Assembly (NCBI GenBank): GCA_904502145.1
Contig: CAJGDH010000067.1
Coordinates: forward strand, 1-8,752
Source: an uncultured Eubacterium sp.
Lineage (GTDB): Bacteria; Bacillota; Clostridia; Lachnospirales; Lachnospiraceae
DNA: 8,752 nucleotides
Reading direction: 5' to 3'
The translations under genes and the position numbers were made by a program. A model generated the notes under the pieces. The model saw only the letters and a program-made list of their open reading frames with translations, did not search any database and was not told the DNA's origin. Of the stretch, positions 1 through 5,803 are shown one piece after another. Numbering within the stretch: the first letter of the stretch is position 1; every line of letters starts with the position of its first letter.

Positions 1-621
1 GGGGATACAGCCATCCAACATGGAGACATCAACAAACTGGCCCTTTCCGGTCATGTTCCGATGATAGACCGCTGCCAGAATACCGATCACAGAGTTCATG
101 GATCCGACTGCCACATCCGCGATCTGAAAGTTCATCAATGAAGGACCGCTTTCCTGCTTTCCTGCATGGGAGATGATCCCGCTTCTTGCCAGATAATTGA
201 TATCATGGCCGGCGGCATCTTTCAGAGGTCCGGTCTGTCCATAGCCGGTGAGTGCACAGTAGATGAGTCCGGGATTGACCGCTTTCAGTTCTTCATAGCC
301 GATCCCCAGCCTGCTCATCACGCCGGGTCGGAACTGTTCCAGGACAATATCATAGTCCATGATCAGTTCTTTGATGATTTCTCTGGCTTCAGGGGTCTTC
401 AGATTGAGAAACATAGTCTTTTTATTCCGTCCCAGCCAGGCGTGACAGGCTGAGATACCGGTATCACCGATGAAGGGTTCGTAATTGATCACAAGGTCAG
501 GCCTTGAGGATGAGCTGACCTTCAGGACCTCGGCACCCAGATCCGCCAGGATCAAAGAAGCATAAGGCCCCGGAAGCAGTGTTGAAAAATCAAGAATTTT
601 TAAGCCCTCTAATGCACCCAT
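1..621 (-). CDS. CaiB/BaiF family III CoA-transferase / alpha-methylacyl-CoA racemase-like protein (3' end off window)
   Basis: The first 207 residues are visible; the frame is open to the left window edge, so the C-terminal half is missing. The start is the ATG at 621, preceded by GAGGAGG at 627-633. The N-terminus (GLKILDFSTLLPGPYAS, then ILADLGAEVLKV) is the typical CaiB/BaiF nucleotide-fold opening. It continues with a NKKTMFLNLKTPEAR segment, RPGVMSRLGIGYEEL, and TGYGQTGP. The motif GHDINY (His139, Asp140) is followed 30 residues later by Asp169 in QIADVAVGSM. That is the spacing of the catalytic His126/Asp156 pair of mycobacterial alpha-methylacyl-CoA racemase, so a 2-methylacyl-CoA racemase/epimerase is at least as likely as CoA transfer. 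The family acts on acyl-CoA thioesters in the cytoplasm. It is transcribed divergently from ridA. The substrate cannot be read from the sequence; the family call is secure, the subfamily moderately so. Confidence 0.9.
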   Translation of the reverse strand, partial: MGALEGLKILDFSTLLPGPYASLILADLGAEVLKVSSSSRPDLVINYEPFIGDTGISACHAWLGRNKKTMFLNLKTPEAREIIKELIMDYDIVLEQFRPGVMSRLGIGYEELKAVNPGLIYCALTGYGQTGPLKDAAGHDINYLARSGIISHAGKQESGPSLMNFQIADVAVGSMNSVIGILAAVYHRNMTGKGQFVDVSMLDGCIP

Positions 622-690
622 GGAAACCTCCTCTATCTCTTTCAGTCAGGAAAAAAAATCCCGACTTTTTCAGATTGTTTGTTCAAGATA

Positions 691-719
691 ATAATAGTAC
701 ATTTACGGTTTTTTTCCAA
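691..719 (-). promoter_or_regulatory. Sigma-A-type promoter for the CaiB/BaiF gene
   Basis: On the minus strand a -35 TTGGAA (plus positions 714-719) is separated by exactly 17 bases from a -10 TATTAT (691-696). Transcription would start near 684 and give a leader of about 60 bases before the ATG at 621. It is divergent from the ridA promoter about 50 bases away, so one regulator bound between them could affect both. The call rests on pattern match only. Confidence 0.55.
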
Positions 720-767
720 TGCCCTTTGTCTTCCTGCCGGAACATGTTAATAGAGATACATTTGCTA

Positions 768-796
768 TGGAGATGAAATATAAGACGTGTTATAAT
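768..796 (+). promoter_or_regulatory. Extended -10 promoter for ridA
   Basis: A perfect TATAAT at 791-796 is preceded by TG at 788-789, giving the extended -10 TGTTATAAT. A weak -35 TGGAGA (768-773) sits 17 bases upstream. An extended -10 usually compensates for a poor -35. Transcription would start near 803, leaving a leader of under 30 bases with GAGGAG at 816-821. Its position also argues against the longer in-frame reading that begins at 719, because the promoter would then lie inside the coding region. Confidence 0.65.
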
Positions 797-829
797 ACCC
801 TTATCATCAGAAGAAGAGGAGATGAAAGA

Positions 830-1201
830 ATGAAAAAAATCCATACGGACAAAGCACCTGCGGCAGTCGGGCCCTACTCACAGGCTGTTGTTGCGGGCGG
901 CCTGGTTTATACATCCGGCCAGATCGGACTTGATCCTGCAACAGGGGAACTGGCAGGAGAGACCATAGAGGAACAGGCGGAACAGGTCATGAAAAACCTG
1001 ACGGCAGTCCTTGAAGAAGCCGGGACAAAAGCGGAAAACACAGTCAAAACTCTCTGTTTTCTCACTGATATCAATGATTTCGCCGTTTTTAATGAGATCT
1101 ATGCCCGTTATTTTACCGAAAAACCCGCAAGATCCTGTGTGGGCGTCCGGTCTTTACCTAAAGGAGCCTTGTGTGAAGTAGAAGTGATCGCAGAGATCTG
1201 A
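830..1201 (+). CDS. ridA: RidA/YjgF/UK114-family reactive imine/enamine deaminase
   Basis: A 123-residue protein of standard RidA length. RidA proteins are small cytoplasmic trimers that hydrolyse reactive 2-aminoacrylate and other enamine/imine intermediates released by amino-acid-metabolising enzymes, giving 2-keto acids and ammonia. The visible family marks are the N-terminal KAPAAVGPYSQAV and the YTSGQIGLDPATGEL block. EEQAEQVMKNLTAVLEEAG follows, and then the C-terminal signature PARSCVGVRSLPKGALCEVEVIAE, with the substrate-carboxylate-binding arginine in PARSC and the conserved late glutamate. The start at 830 is chosen because GAGGAG lies 8 bases upstream; an in-frame extension back to 719 would contain the promoter and shows no homology. 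It has its own promoter and a likely terminator, so it is probably monocistronic. Its position just upstream of an arginine deiminase/ornithine cyclodeaminase operon fits a role in clearing imines from amino-acid catabolism. Confidence 0.95.
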   Translation: MKKIHTDKAPAAVGPYSQAVVAGGLVYTSGQIGLDPATGELAGETIEEQAEQVMKNLTAVLEEAGTKAENTVKTLCFLTDINDFAVFNEIYARYFTEKPARSCVGVRSLPKGALCEVEVIAEI

Positions 1202-1226
1202 ATCAACCCTTTCATTCAGAATACGC

Positions 1227-1272
1227 AAATGGCTGCAGACTGTCGAGCTGATCGCAGGATACAGCCATTTTT
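1227..1272 (+). terminator. Probable Rho-independent terminator after ridA
   Basis: AAATGGCTG (1227-1235) is the exact reverse complement of CAGCCATTT (1262-1270), and the downstream arm runs into TTTTT (1268-1272). The 26-base interior can form a smaller imperfect stem (CTG..CG with CG.CAG). The outer stem is only moderately GC-rich and the loop is long, so efficiency may be modest. It sits 26 bases after the ridA stop and would separate ridA from the arcA operon. Confidence 0.6.
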
Positions 1273-1362
1273 CCTGTGATGACCTTCTTTTCTGCAATGG
1301 GCCCCGTGATAACTTTAATGCATTATCAACATCGGAAAAAGATTTTCCCGGATGGTAGATAT

Positions 1363-1392
1363 TTGATGCAAATTGTTATAAGATAGTATAAA
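1363..1392 (+). promoter_or_regulatory. Promoter for the arcA-cyclodeaminase-pepF operon
   Basis: TTGATG (1363-1368) and TATAAA (1387-1392) are spaced by 18 bases, a good sigma-A-type pair. The predicted start near 1399 gives a leader of about 70 bases before the arcA ATG at 1470. Two near-identical octamers, TTGACCGT and TTGACTGT, lie head to tail immediately downstream (1393-1408) over the likely start site and may be an operator. No clear arginine-box palindrome was recognised. Confidence 0.5.
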
Positions 1393-1408
1393 TTGACCGT
1401 TTGACTGT
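1393..1408 (+). repeat. Tandem octamer overlapping the operon's likely transcription start
   Basis: TTGACCGT at 1393-1400 is followed directly by TTGACTGT at 1401-1408, differing at one base. The pair abuts the 3' end of the -10 box. The position fits a repressor operator, but two 8-base copies are weak evidence and chance is possible. Confidence 0.35.
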
Positions 1409-1469
1409 GATTCCGGAGTGAATGGATCTTTTTGCGGGAAATAAACAGATAAAGTGCAGGAGCAGGGTT

Positions 1470-2699
1470 ATGACAGTACAGATAAAAAGCGAGATCGGCA
1501 AGCTGAAAAAGGTCATTCTCCACAGACCGGGAAAAGAACTTGAACATCTTGTGCCCGGTGATCTGGAGAGACTCTTGTTCGAGGATATACCGTACCTGAA
1601 GACAGCGCAGAAAGAGCATGATCTTTTTGCGGACATCCTCCGGGACCAGGGGACCGAGGTCCTTTATCTGGAGGATATGGCTGCCGAGGTATTAAAACAG
1701 GATACAGAGATTAAAAGACAGTTTATCACGCAGTTTATCGCGGAAGGAAATGTAAACGAACCCCGGACCAGGGATTCTCTGTCAGATTATCTGATGGAGA
1801 TTCCGGATGAGAGGAAACTGATCCTCAAGCTCATGTCAGGGGTGAAAGAGAATGAGATCACGGCCAATACCAGAGGACCTCTGGTCAATCTTATGGGGAC
1901 CCAGAGCCGTTTTCTTCTCGACCCGATCCCCAATCTTTACTTTACCCGGGACCCCTTCGTATTCATCGGAAACGGGGTCAGCCTGAACCGGATGTATTCA
2001 TCCACTAGAAGGAGAGAAACAATCTTCGGACAGTATATCATGAAGTTTCATCCTGCCTTTGCCGGGACCACGCCTCTGTATTATGACAGGGTAAACCCTT
2101 ATGCCATAGAGGGTGGGGATATACTGAATCTCAGTCCTGAAGTTCTGGCCATCGGTATCTCCCAGAGAACGACAGCCGAGGCCATCGAACTGCTGGCGAA
2201 AAACATCTTCTCCGATGAGACATCCCCTATCGAGACGATTCTTGCCCTGGATATTCCCTCTGTCCGTGCTTATATGCATCTGGATACGGTCTTCACCCAG
2301 GTGGATCACGATACATTTGTTGTCCATCCGGGGATACTCAGGACCTTGCGGATCTTCGAGATCAAAAGAGGGGAGACAAAGGACAACCTTAGAGTCAGGG
2401 AGCTGGACCAGCCTCTGAAAAAGGTGCTGGCTTCCTGTCTGAAGATCGATGAGGTTTTCCTGGTTCTTTGCGGCGGCAAGGACAGGATCGCTTCGGAGAG
2501 AGAACAGTGGAATGACGGCTCAAACACTCTGTGCATCGAGCCGGGAAAAGTCCTTGTTTATGACAGAAATTATGTGACCAACCAGATCCTCCGGGAAAAA
2601 GGTTTCCGGGTACTGGAGATGGCAAGCTCGGAGCTCTCCAGAGGACGGGGAGGACCAAGATGTATGAGCATGCCTTTATACAGAGAACTGATGGATTGA
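1470..2699 (+). CDS. arcA: Arginine deiminase
   Basis: A 409-residue arginine deiminase of normal length. It hydrolyses L-arginine to L-citrulline and ammonia in the cytoplasm, the first step of the arginine deiminase pathway. All catalytic positions of the Pseudomonas enzyme can be matched. Asp161 lies in FTRDPF, and Glu214 and Asp217 in IEGGDIL. His270 and Asp272 lie in HLDTVFT, and the nucleophile Cys398 in GRGGPRCMSMPLYRE. The N-terminal SEIGKLKKVILHRPGKELE is also typical. The start at 1470 is preferred because CAGGAG lies 7 bases upstream and the protein then begins like other family members; the frame is open back to 1422 but those 16 residues look unrelated. It is first in a probable operon, 34 bases before the cyclodeaminase. 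Ornithine carbamoyltransferase and carbamate kinase genes, the usual arc partners, are not in the window, so ATP production from citrulline depends on genes elsewhere. Confidence 0.97.
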   Translation: MTVQIKSEIGKLKKVILHRPGKELEHLVPGDLERLLFEDIPYLKTAQKEHDLFADILRDQGTEVLYLEDMAAEVLKQDTEIKRQFITQFIAEGNVNEPRTRDSLSDYLMEIPDERKLILKLMSGVKENEITANTRGPLVNLMGTQSRFLLDPIPNLYFTRDPFVFIGNGVSLNRMYSSTRRRETIFGQYIMKFHPAFAGTTPLYYDRVNPYAIEGGDILNLSPEVLAIGISQRTTAEAIELLAKNIFSDETSPIETILALDIPSVRAYMHLDTVFTQVDHDTFVVHPGILRTLRIFEIKRGETKDNLRVRELDQPLKKVLASCLKIDEVFLVLCGGKDRIASEREQWNDGSNTLCIEPGKVLVYDRNYVTNQILREKGFRVLEMASSELSRGRGGPRCMSMPLYRELMD

Positions 2700-2733
2700 C
2701 AGATACAGAAGATGACTGAACGGAGGATATGAC

Positions 2734-3834
2734 ATGTCATTTAATATGCCTATCTACCATCATCCGGATTTCGGGGCAGAGAAGTTTGCCAATGCACCGG
2801 ATGTGGTTTTTGAATATGCCCCCATGGACGGTGTTGCACCGGATGGATTTCACAGTACTTCCATGTTTCCGGAATACTTTAAGGTTGACGGCGAGTGGAA
2901 ACTGGCCGGAGAAAGCAGGATGGATTCCTGTGTTGTGATCTGCGAAGACGGGAATCTGGCAGTGATCGAACCGAGAAATCTGAAAAAGGGAGATAAGGTG
3001 ATCCTGGGCAGGACAGAACAATGTGAAGACGGTATTTATCTGCACTGTTCCGGATTCATTGATGAGAATACGCAGCTGGAGGACCGCTTTGTCTTCCGGC
3101 AGGGCAGAAGTCGTGAGACTTCCTACGCCAGGGACTATGATAAGCTCTTTGAACTGCTCAGACATGAGAAGGAGCACGGATTTATCCTTTGGGTCATGGG
3201 GCCGGCAGTCGCTTTTGACGCGGATGCCAGAAAGGCCATGCAGTCCCTGATCGAGAATGGTTATGCCCACGGTCTGATGGCAGGAAATGCACTGGCCACC
3301 CATGACCTGGAAGGCGCGTACCTTCACACTGCCCTGGGACAGGATATCTACACGCAGAAATCCCAGCCCAACGGTCATTATAACCATCTGGACGTATGCA
3401 ATAAAGCCCGGCGGAGCGGATCAATCCCGCAGTTTATCAAGGATTATGACCTTAAGGACGGGATCATCTGCAGCTGTGTGAAGAAAGGCATTCCCATCGT
3501 TCTTGCCGGCTCCATCCGTGACGACGGCCCTCTGCCGGAAGTGATCAGCGATGCCAATGAAGCCGCCTGTGCCATGAGAGAACTGGCGAAAAAAGCCACC
3601 ACGGTGATCTGCATGGCAACCATGCTTCACACCATCGCAACAGGCAACATGACCCCCTCTTACCGGGTGATGGAGGACGGGGAGATCAGACCGGTTTATC
3701 TGTATACGGTGGATGCGGATGAGTTCGTGGTGAATAAACTTCTTGACCGGGGAAGCCTCGCCGCGACAACGGTAGTGACCAATGTCCAGGACTTCATCAC
3801 CTTGGTGGCAAAGGGCCTTGAGGTAATCGACTAG
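2734..3834 (+). CDS. Ornithine cyclodeaminase of the TIGR00300 / AgrE-ArgZ C-terminal (LOR/SDH-related) family
   Basis: A 366-residue protein. From recall of the family, it matches TIGR00300/LOR-SDH-region proteins, which include the C-terminal part of cyanobacterial AgrE/ArgZ and archaeal ornithine cyclodeaminases. These convert L-ornithine to L-proline and ammonia using bound NAD. Visible blocks, in order, are PDGFHSTSMFPEYFKVDGEW (37-54) and MDSCVVI (63-69), then GPAVAFDADARKAMQSLIENGY (156-177) and LMAGNALATHDLE (181-193). These are followed by GHYNHLDVCNKARRSGSI (214-231), GIPIVLAGSIRDDGPLPEV (252-270) and MATMLHTIATGNMTP (294-308), then VDADEFVVNKLLDRGS and TNVQDF near the end. It is unrelated to the mu-crystallin-like ornithine cyclodeaminases. 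The extreme N-terminus looks shorter than in archaeal members, which start with a GHIIDSG-type segment not seen here. GGAGG lies 7 bases before the ATG at 2734. The gene sits between arcA and pepF, which supports a role in arginine/ornithine catabolism. Family confident; exact reaction inferred. Confidence 0.8.
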   Translation: MSFNMPIYHHPDFGAEKFANAPDVVFEYAPMDGVAPDGFHSTSMFPEYFKVDGEWKLAGESRMDSCVVICEDGNLAVIEPRNLKKGDKVILGRTEQCEDGIYLHCSGFIDENTQLEDRFVFRQGRSRETSYARDYDKLFELLRHEKEHGFILWVMGPAVAFDADARKAMQSLIENGYAHGLMAGNALATHDLEGAYLHTALGQDIYTQKSQPNGHYNHLDVCNKARRSGSIPQFIKDYDLKDGIICSCVKKGIPIVLAGSIRDDGPLPEVISDANEAACAMRELAKKATTVICMATMLHTIATGNMTPSYRVMEDGEIRPVYLYTVDADEFVVNKLLDRGSLAATTVVTNVQDFITLVAKGLEVID

Positions 3835-3889
3835 CTGCCGGGAAGGATATATGCTGAGATAATTAAGCAACAAAGCAGGAGGAGATAAG

Positions 3890-5686
3890 ATGAAAAGAAG
3901 TGAAGTGCCCGTTGATCAGACCTGGGATCTGAGTATGATCTATAAAACTCCGGAGGAGGCCTGGAAGGACACCGAAAAGATAAAGGAACTTGCCGAAAAA
4001 GCTGAGAAAGAATACAAGGGGAAGCTGAAGGATGCCAAAACCATCGTGGACTGCCTCCATCTTTATGAACGGATGAATGAGCTGGCCAATAAATTCTCCC
4101 ATTATTTTGAACTGGATATGGAGACCGATTTTTCCAATGCCAAGCTTGTAGCCGATGCAAACAAGGCGGAGAGGATCATCACGGATTGCTTTACCAGGAC
4201 CAGCTTTATTGAAAGTGAGATCGTGGAAGCGGACAGCAGCGTCCTGGAAGAAGCAGTTAAGAATGGTGGTTCCGTTTCCATGTATCTGAGCAAAATACTG
4301 AGAAGGAAGCCACATATGCTTCAGCCTGAGACGGAGAAGGTCCTGGCGGCCCTGGAAGAGTTCATGTCAACTCCCTATACCGTCTATAATCAGGCAAAGC
4401 TTGGGGATATGCGTTTTGACAGTTTTACGGTAAATGGTAAAGAATATCCTCTGAGTTATGCTTTATTCGAGGATGAATACGAGTATGAATATGATACCGA
4501 CATAAGAAGAGCTGCCTTCCGCCATTTTTCCGACAAGATCAAAGAATATGAGAATGTTACCGCTGCAGCCTACAATGCCTATGTGTGCAGGGACAAACGC
4601 ATGGCTGACCTCAGAGGTTTTAAGGATGTCTTTGACTACCTTCTCTTTGAGGATGATGTGACCAGAGACCTTTATGACCGGCAGATCGATGTCATCATGG
4701 AGAAGCTTGCTCCCCACATGAGAAGATACGCTGAGCTTATCCGCAGGATCCATAAGCTTGACCGGATGACTTATGCGGATATGAAGCTGACGGTCGATCC
4801 GGATTATGATCCAAGGGTCACAGTGGAGGAAGTGGAGAAATATATCGCGGATGGCCTGGCGGTGATGGGGGAAGATTACGTCGATATGATTCACCGGGCT
4901 TTCCGGGACAGATGGATCGATTTCGCCACAAATGACGGGAAGAGTACGGGTGGATTCTGTGCCAGCCCCTATGGAGTGCCGGCCTCATTTATCCTGTTCT
5001 CCTGGCAGGGCAGGATGGCGGATGTCTTCACCCTGGCCCATGAGCTTGGCCATGCAGGTCATTTTATGTCCTGCAACAATAACCAGGGTGTATTTGACAC
5101 CATGGTTTCCGGATATTTTGCTGAATCCCCCAGCACCATCAATGAGCTTCTCCTTACCGGGCATCTGGAAAGGACCAGTACCGATCCCAGGTTTAGAAGA
5201 TGGGTGCTGGGTAATACTGTGGGAAAAACCTACTATCACAATTTTGTCACTCATCTCCTGGAGGCGGCCTACCAGCGGGAAGTATATAAGATCGTGGATG
5301 CGGGAGGAAGCGTGCAGCCCGAAACCTTATCCTCAATCTATAAGGATGTCCTGACCAGGTTCTGGGGGGATACGATTGAACTGACCGAAGGTGCCGAGCT
5401 GACCTGGATGCGCCAGCCTCACTATTATATGGGACTGTACTCCTACACCTATTCCGCAGGTCTGACCATCTCCACCAAGATGAGCAAGAGGATCATGGAA
5501 GAGGGACAGCCGGCTGTCGAGGACTGGATGAAAGCCCTGCGGGCAGGAAGTACGGTCAATCCTGTGGAATTTGCCCGGATGGCAGGTGTTGACATCTCCA
5601 CAGACGGTCCGCTGCTTGAGACCATCGAATATATCGGCAGCATGATCGATGAGATGTGGGAGCTTACGGAAAAGCTGGGATTCTAA
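3890..5686 (+). CDS. pepF: Oligoendopeptidase F (M3B zinc metallopeptidase)
   Basis: A 598-residue protein, the usual PepF length, with no signal peptide, so cytoplasmic. PepF cleaves short oligopeptides, typically of about 7-17 residues, as part of peptide nutrition or turnover. The zinc site is complete: HELGH at 384-388 within TLAHELGHAGHF, with the third ligand Glu412 in the FAESPSTINE block 28 residues after His384. The substrate-binding stretch HYYMGLYSYTYSAG (511-524) with its conserved tyrosines is intact. The helical N-terminal half carries the PepF-type segments LRRKPHMLQPETEKVLA and GDMRFDSFTVNGKEYPLS. AGGAGGA at 3877-3883 fixes the start at 3890. It lies 55 bases after the cyclodeaminase with no terminator between, so it is probably the last gene of the arcA operon, and a strong terminator follows. 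This suggests co-expression of peptide breakdown with arginine use. Confidence 0.96.
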   Translation: MKRSEVPVDQTWDLSMIYKTPEEAWKDTEKIKELAEKAEKEYKGKLKDAKTIVDCLHLYERMNELANKFSHYFELDMETDFSNAKLVADANKAERIITDCFTRTSFIESEIVEADSSVLEEAVKNGGSVSMYLSKILRRKPHMLQPETEKVLAALEEFMSTPYTVYNQAKLGDMRFDSFTVNGKEYPLSYALFEDEYEYEYDTDIRRAAFRHFSDKIKEYENVTAAAYNAYVCRDKRMADLRGFKDVFDYLLFEDDVTRDLYDRQIDVIMEKLAPHMRRYAELIRRIHKLDRMTYADMKLTVDPDYDPRVTVEEVEKYIADGLAVMGEDYVDMIHRAFRDRWIDFATNDGKSTGGFCASPYGVPASFILFSWQGRMADVFTLAHELGHAGHFMSCNNNQGVFDTMVSGYFAESPSTINELLLTGHLERTSTDPRFRRWVLGNTVGKTYYHNFVTHLLEAAYQREVYKIVDAGGSVQPETLSSIYKDVLTRFWGDTIELTEGAELTWMRQPHYYMGLYSYTYSAGLTISTKMSKRIMEEGQPAVEDWMKALRAGSTVNPVEFARMAGVDISTDGPLLETIEYIGSMIDEMWELTEKLGF

Positions 5687-5701
5687 GGATATATCTGAAC
5701 G

Positions 5702-5767
5702 AAAAAAAGACCTGTTACTCCGTCTGCCGGATTTACCTCCGGAACGGAAAACAGCAGGTCTTTTTTT
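5702..5767. terminator. Strong nested bidirectional terminator between convergent genes
   Basis: AAAAAAAGACCTG (5702-5714) pairs perfectly over 13 bases with CAGGTCTTTTTTT (5755-5767). A second stem lies inside: CCGT (5720-5723) with ACGG (5744-5747), then CCGGA (5727-5731) with TCCGG (5738-5742) around a 6-base loop. Each strand ends in seven T residues. It lies 15 bases after the pepF stop and 36 bases past the end of the convergent acyltransferase gene, so it can terminate both transcripts. Confidence 0.92.
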
Positions 5768-5770
5768 GAG

Positions 5771-5798
5771 TCTTTAATTTCCTGATTCTTTAATTTCC
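5771..5798. repeat. Short direct repeat between terminator and acyltransferase stop
   Basis: TCTTTAATTTCC occurs at 5771-5782 and again at 5787-5798, a perfect 12-base repeat with a 4-base spacer. It also matches at two of the three preceding bases (GAG versus GAT). It lies outside coding sequence. It may be a local duplication by replication slippage; no function is visible. Confidence 0.6.
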
Positions 5799-5803
5799 GG
5801 TTT

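Noticed and set aside
166..453. A 95-residue plus-strand open frame
   Set aside because: It is antisense to the CaiB/BaiF gene, whose minus-strand frame is continuous and has clear motifs.
645..670. Plus-strand terminator-like hairpin followed by TTTTT
   Set aside because: On this strand the stem has an A-C mismatch and no plus-strand gene ends upstream of it; it is better read as a minus-strand leader hairpin.
719..829. In-frame upstream extension of RidA giving 160 residues
   Set aside because: The extension contains the TATAAT promoter and shows no family similarity; the ATG at 830 has a good ribosome binding site and matches the usual RidA length.
1422..1469. Earlier ATG for arginine deiminase
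   Set aside because: The extra 16 residues are unlike the family, and the ATG at 1470 has CAGGAG at proper spacing.
1393..1469. Riboswitch or arginine-box in the arcA leader
   Set aside because: The leader is too short for common riboswitch classes, and no arginine-box palindrome or conserved aptamer core was recognised.
2737..3387. A 216-residue open frame on the minus strand
   Set aside because: It lies wholly opposite the cyclodeaminase gene, has no recognisable domain, and is explained as a shadow of a well-supported coding frame.
3421..4315. Two overlapping 150-residue minus-strand open frames
   Set aside because: They are antisense to the cyclodeaminase and pepF, show no family features, and bridge the operon junction in different frames.
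4463..4894. A 143-residue minus-strand open frame inside pepF
   Set aside because: It is antisense to conserved PepF sequence with no independent support.
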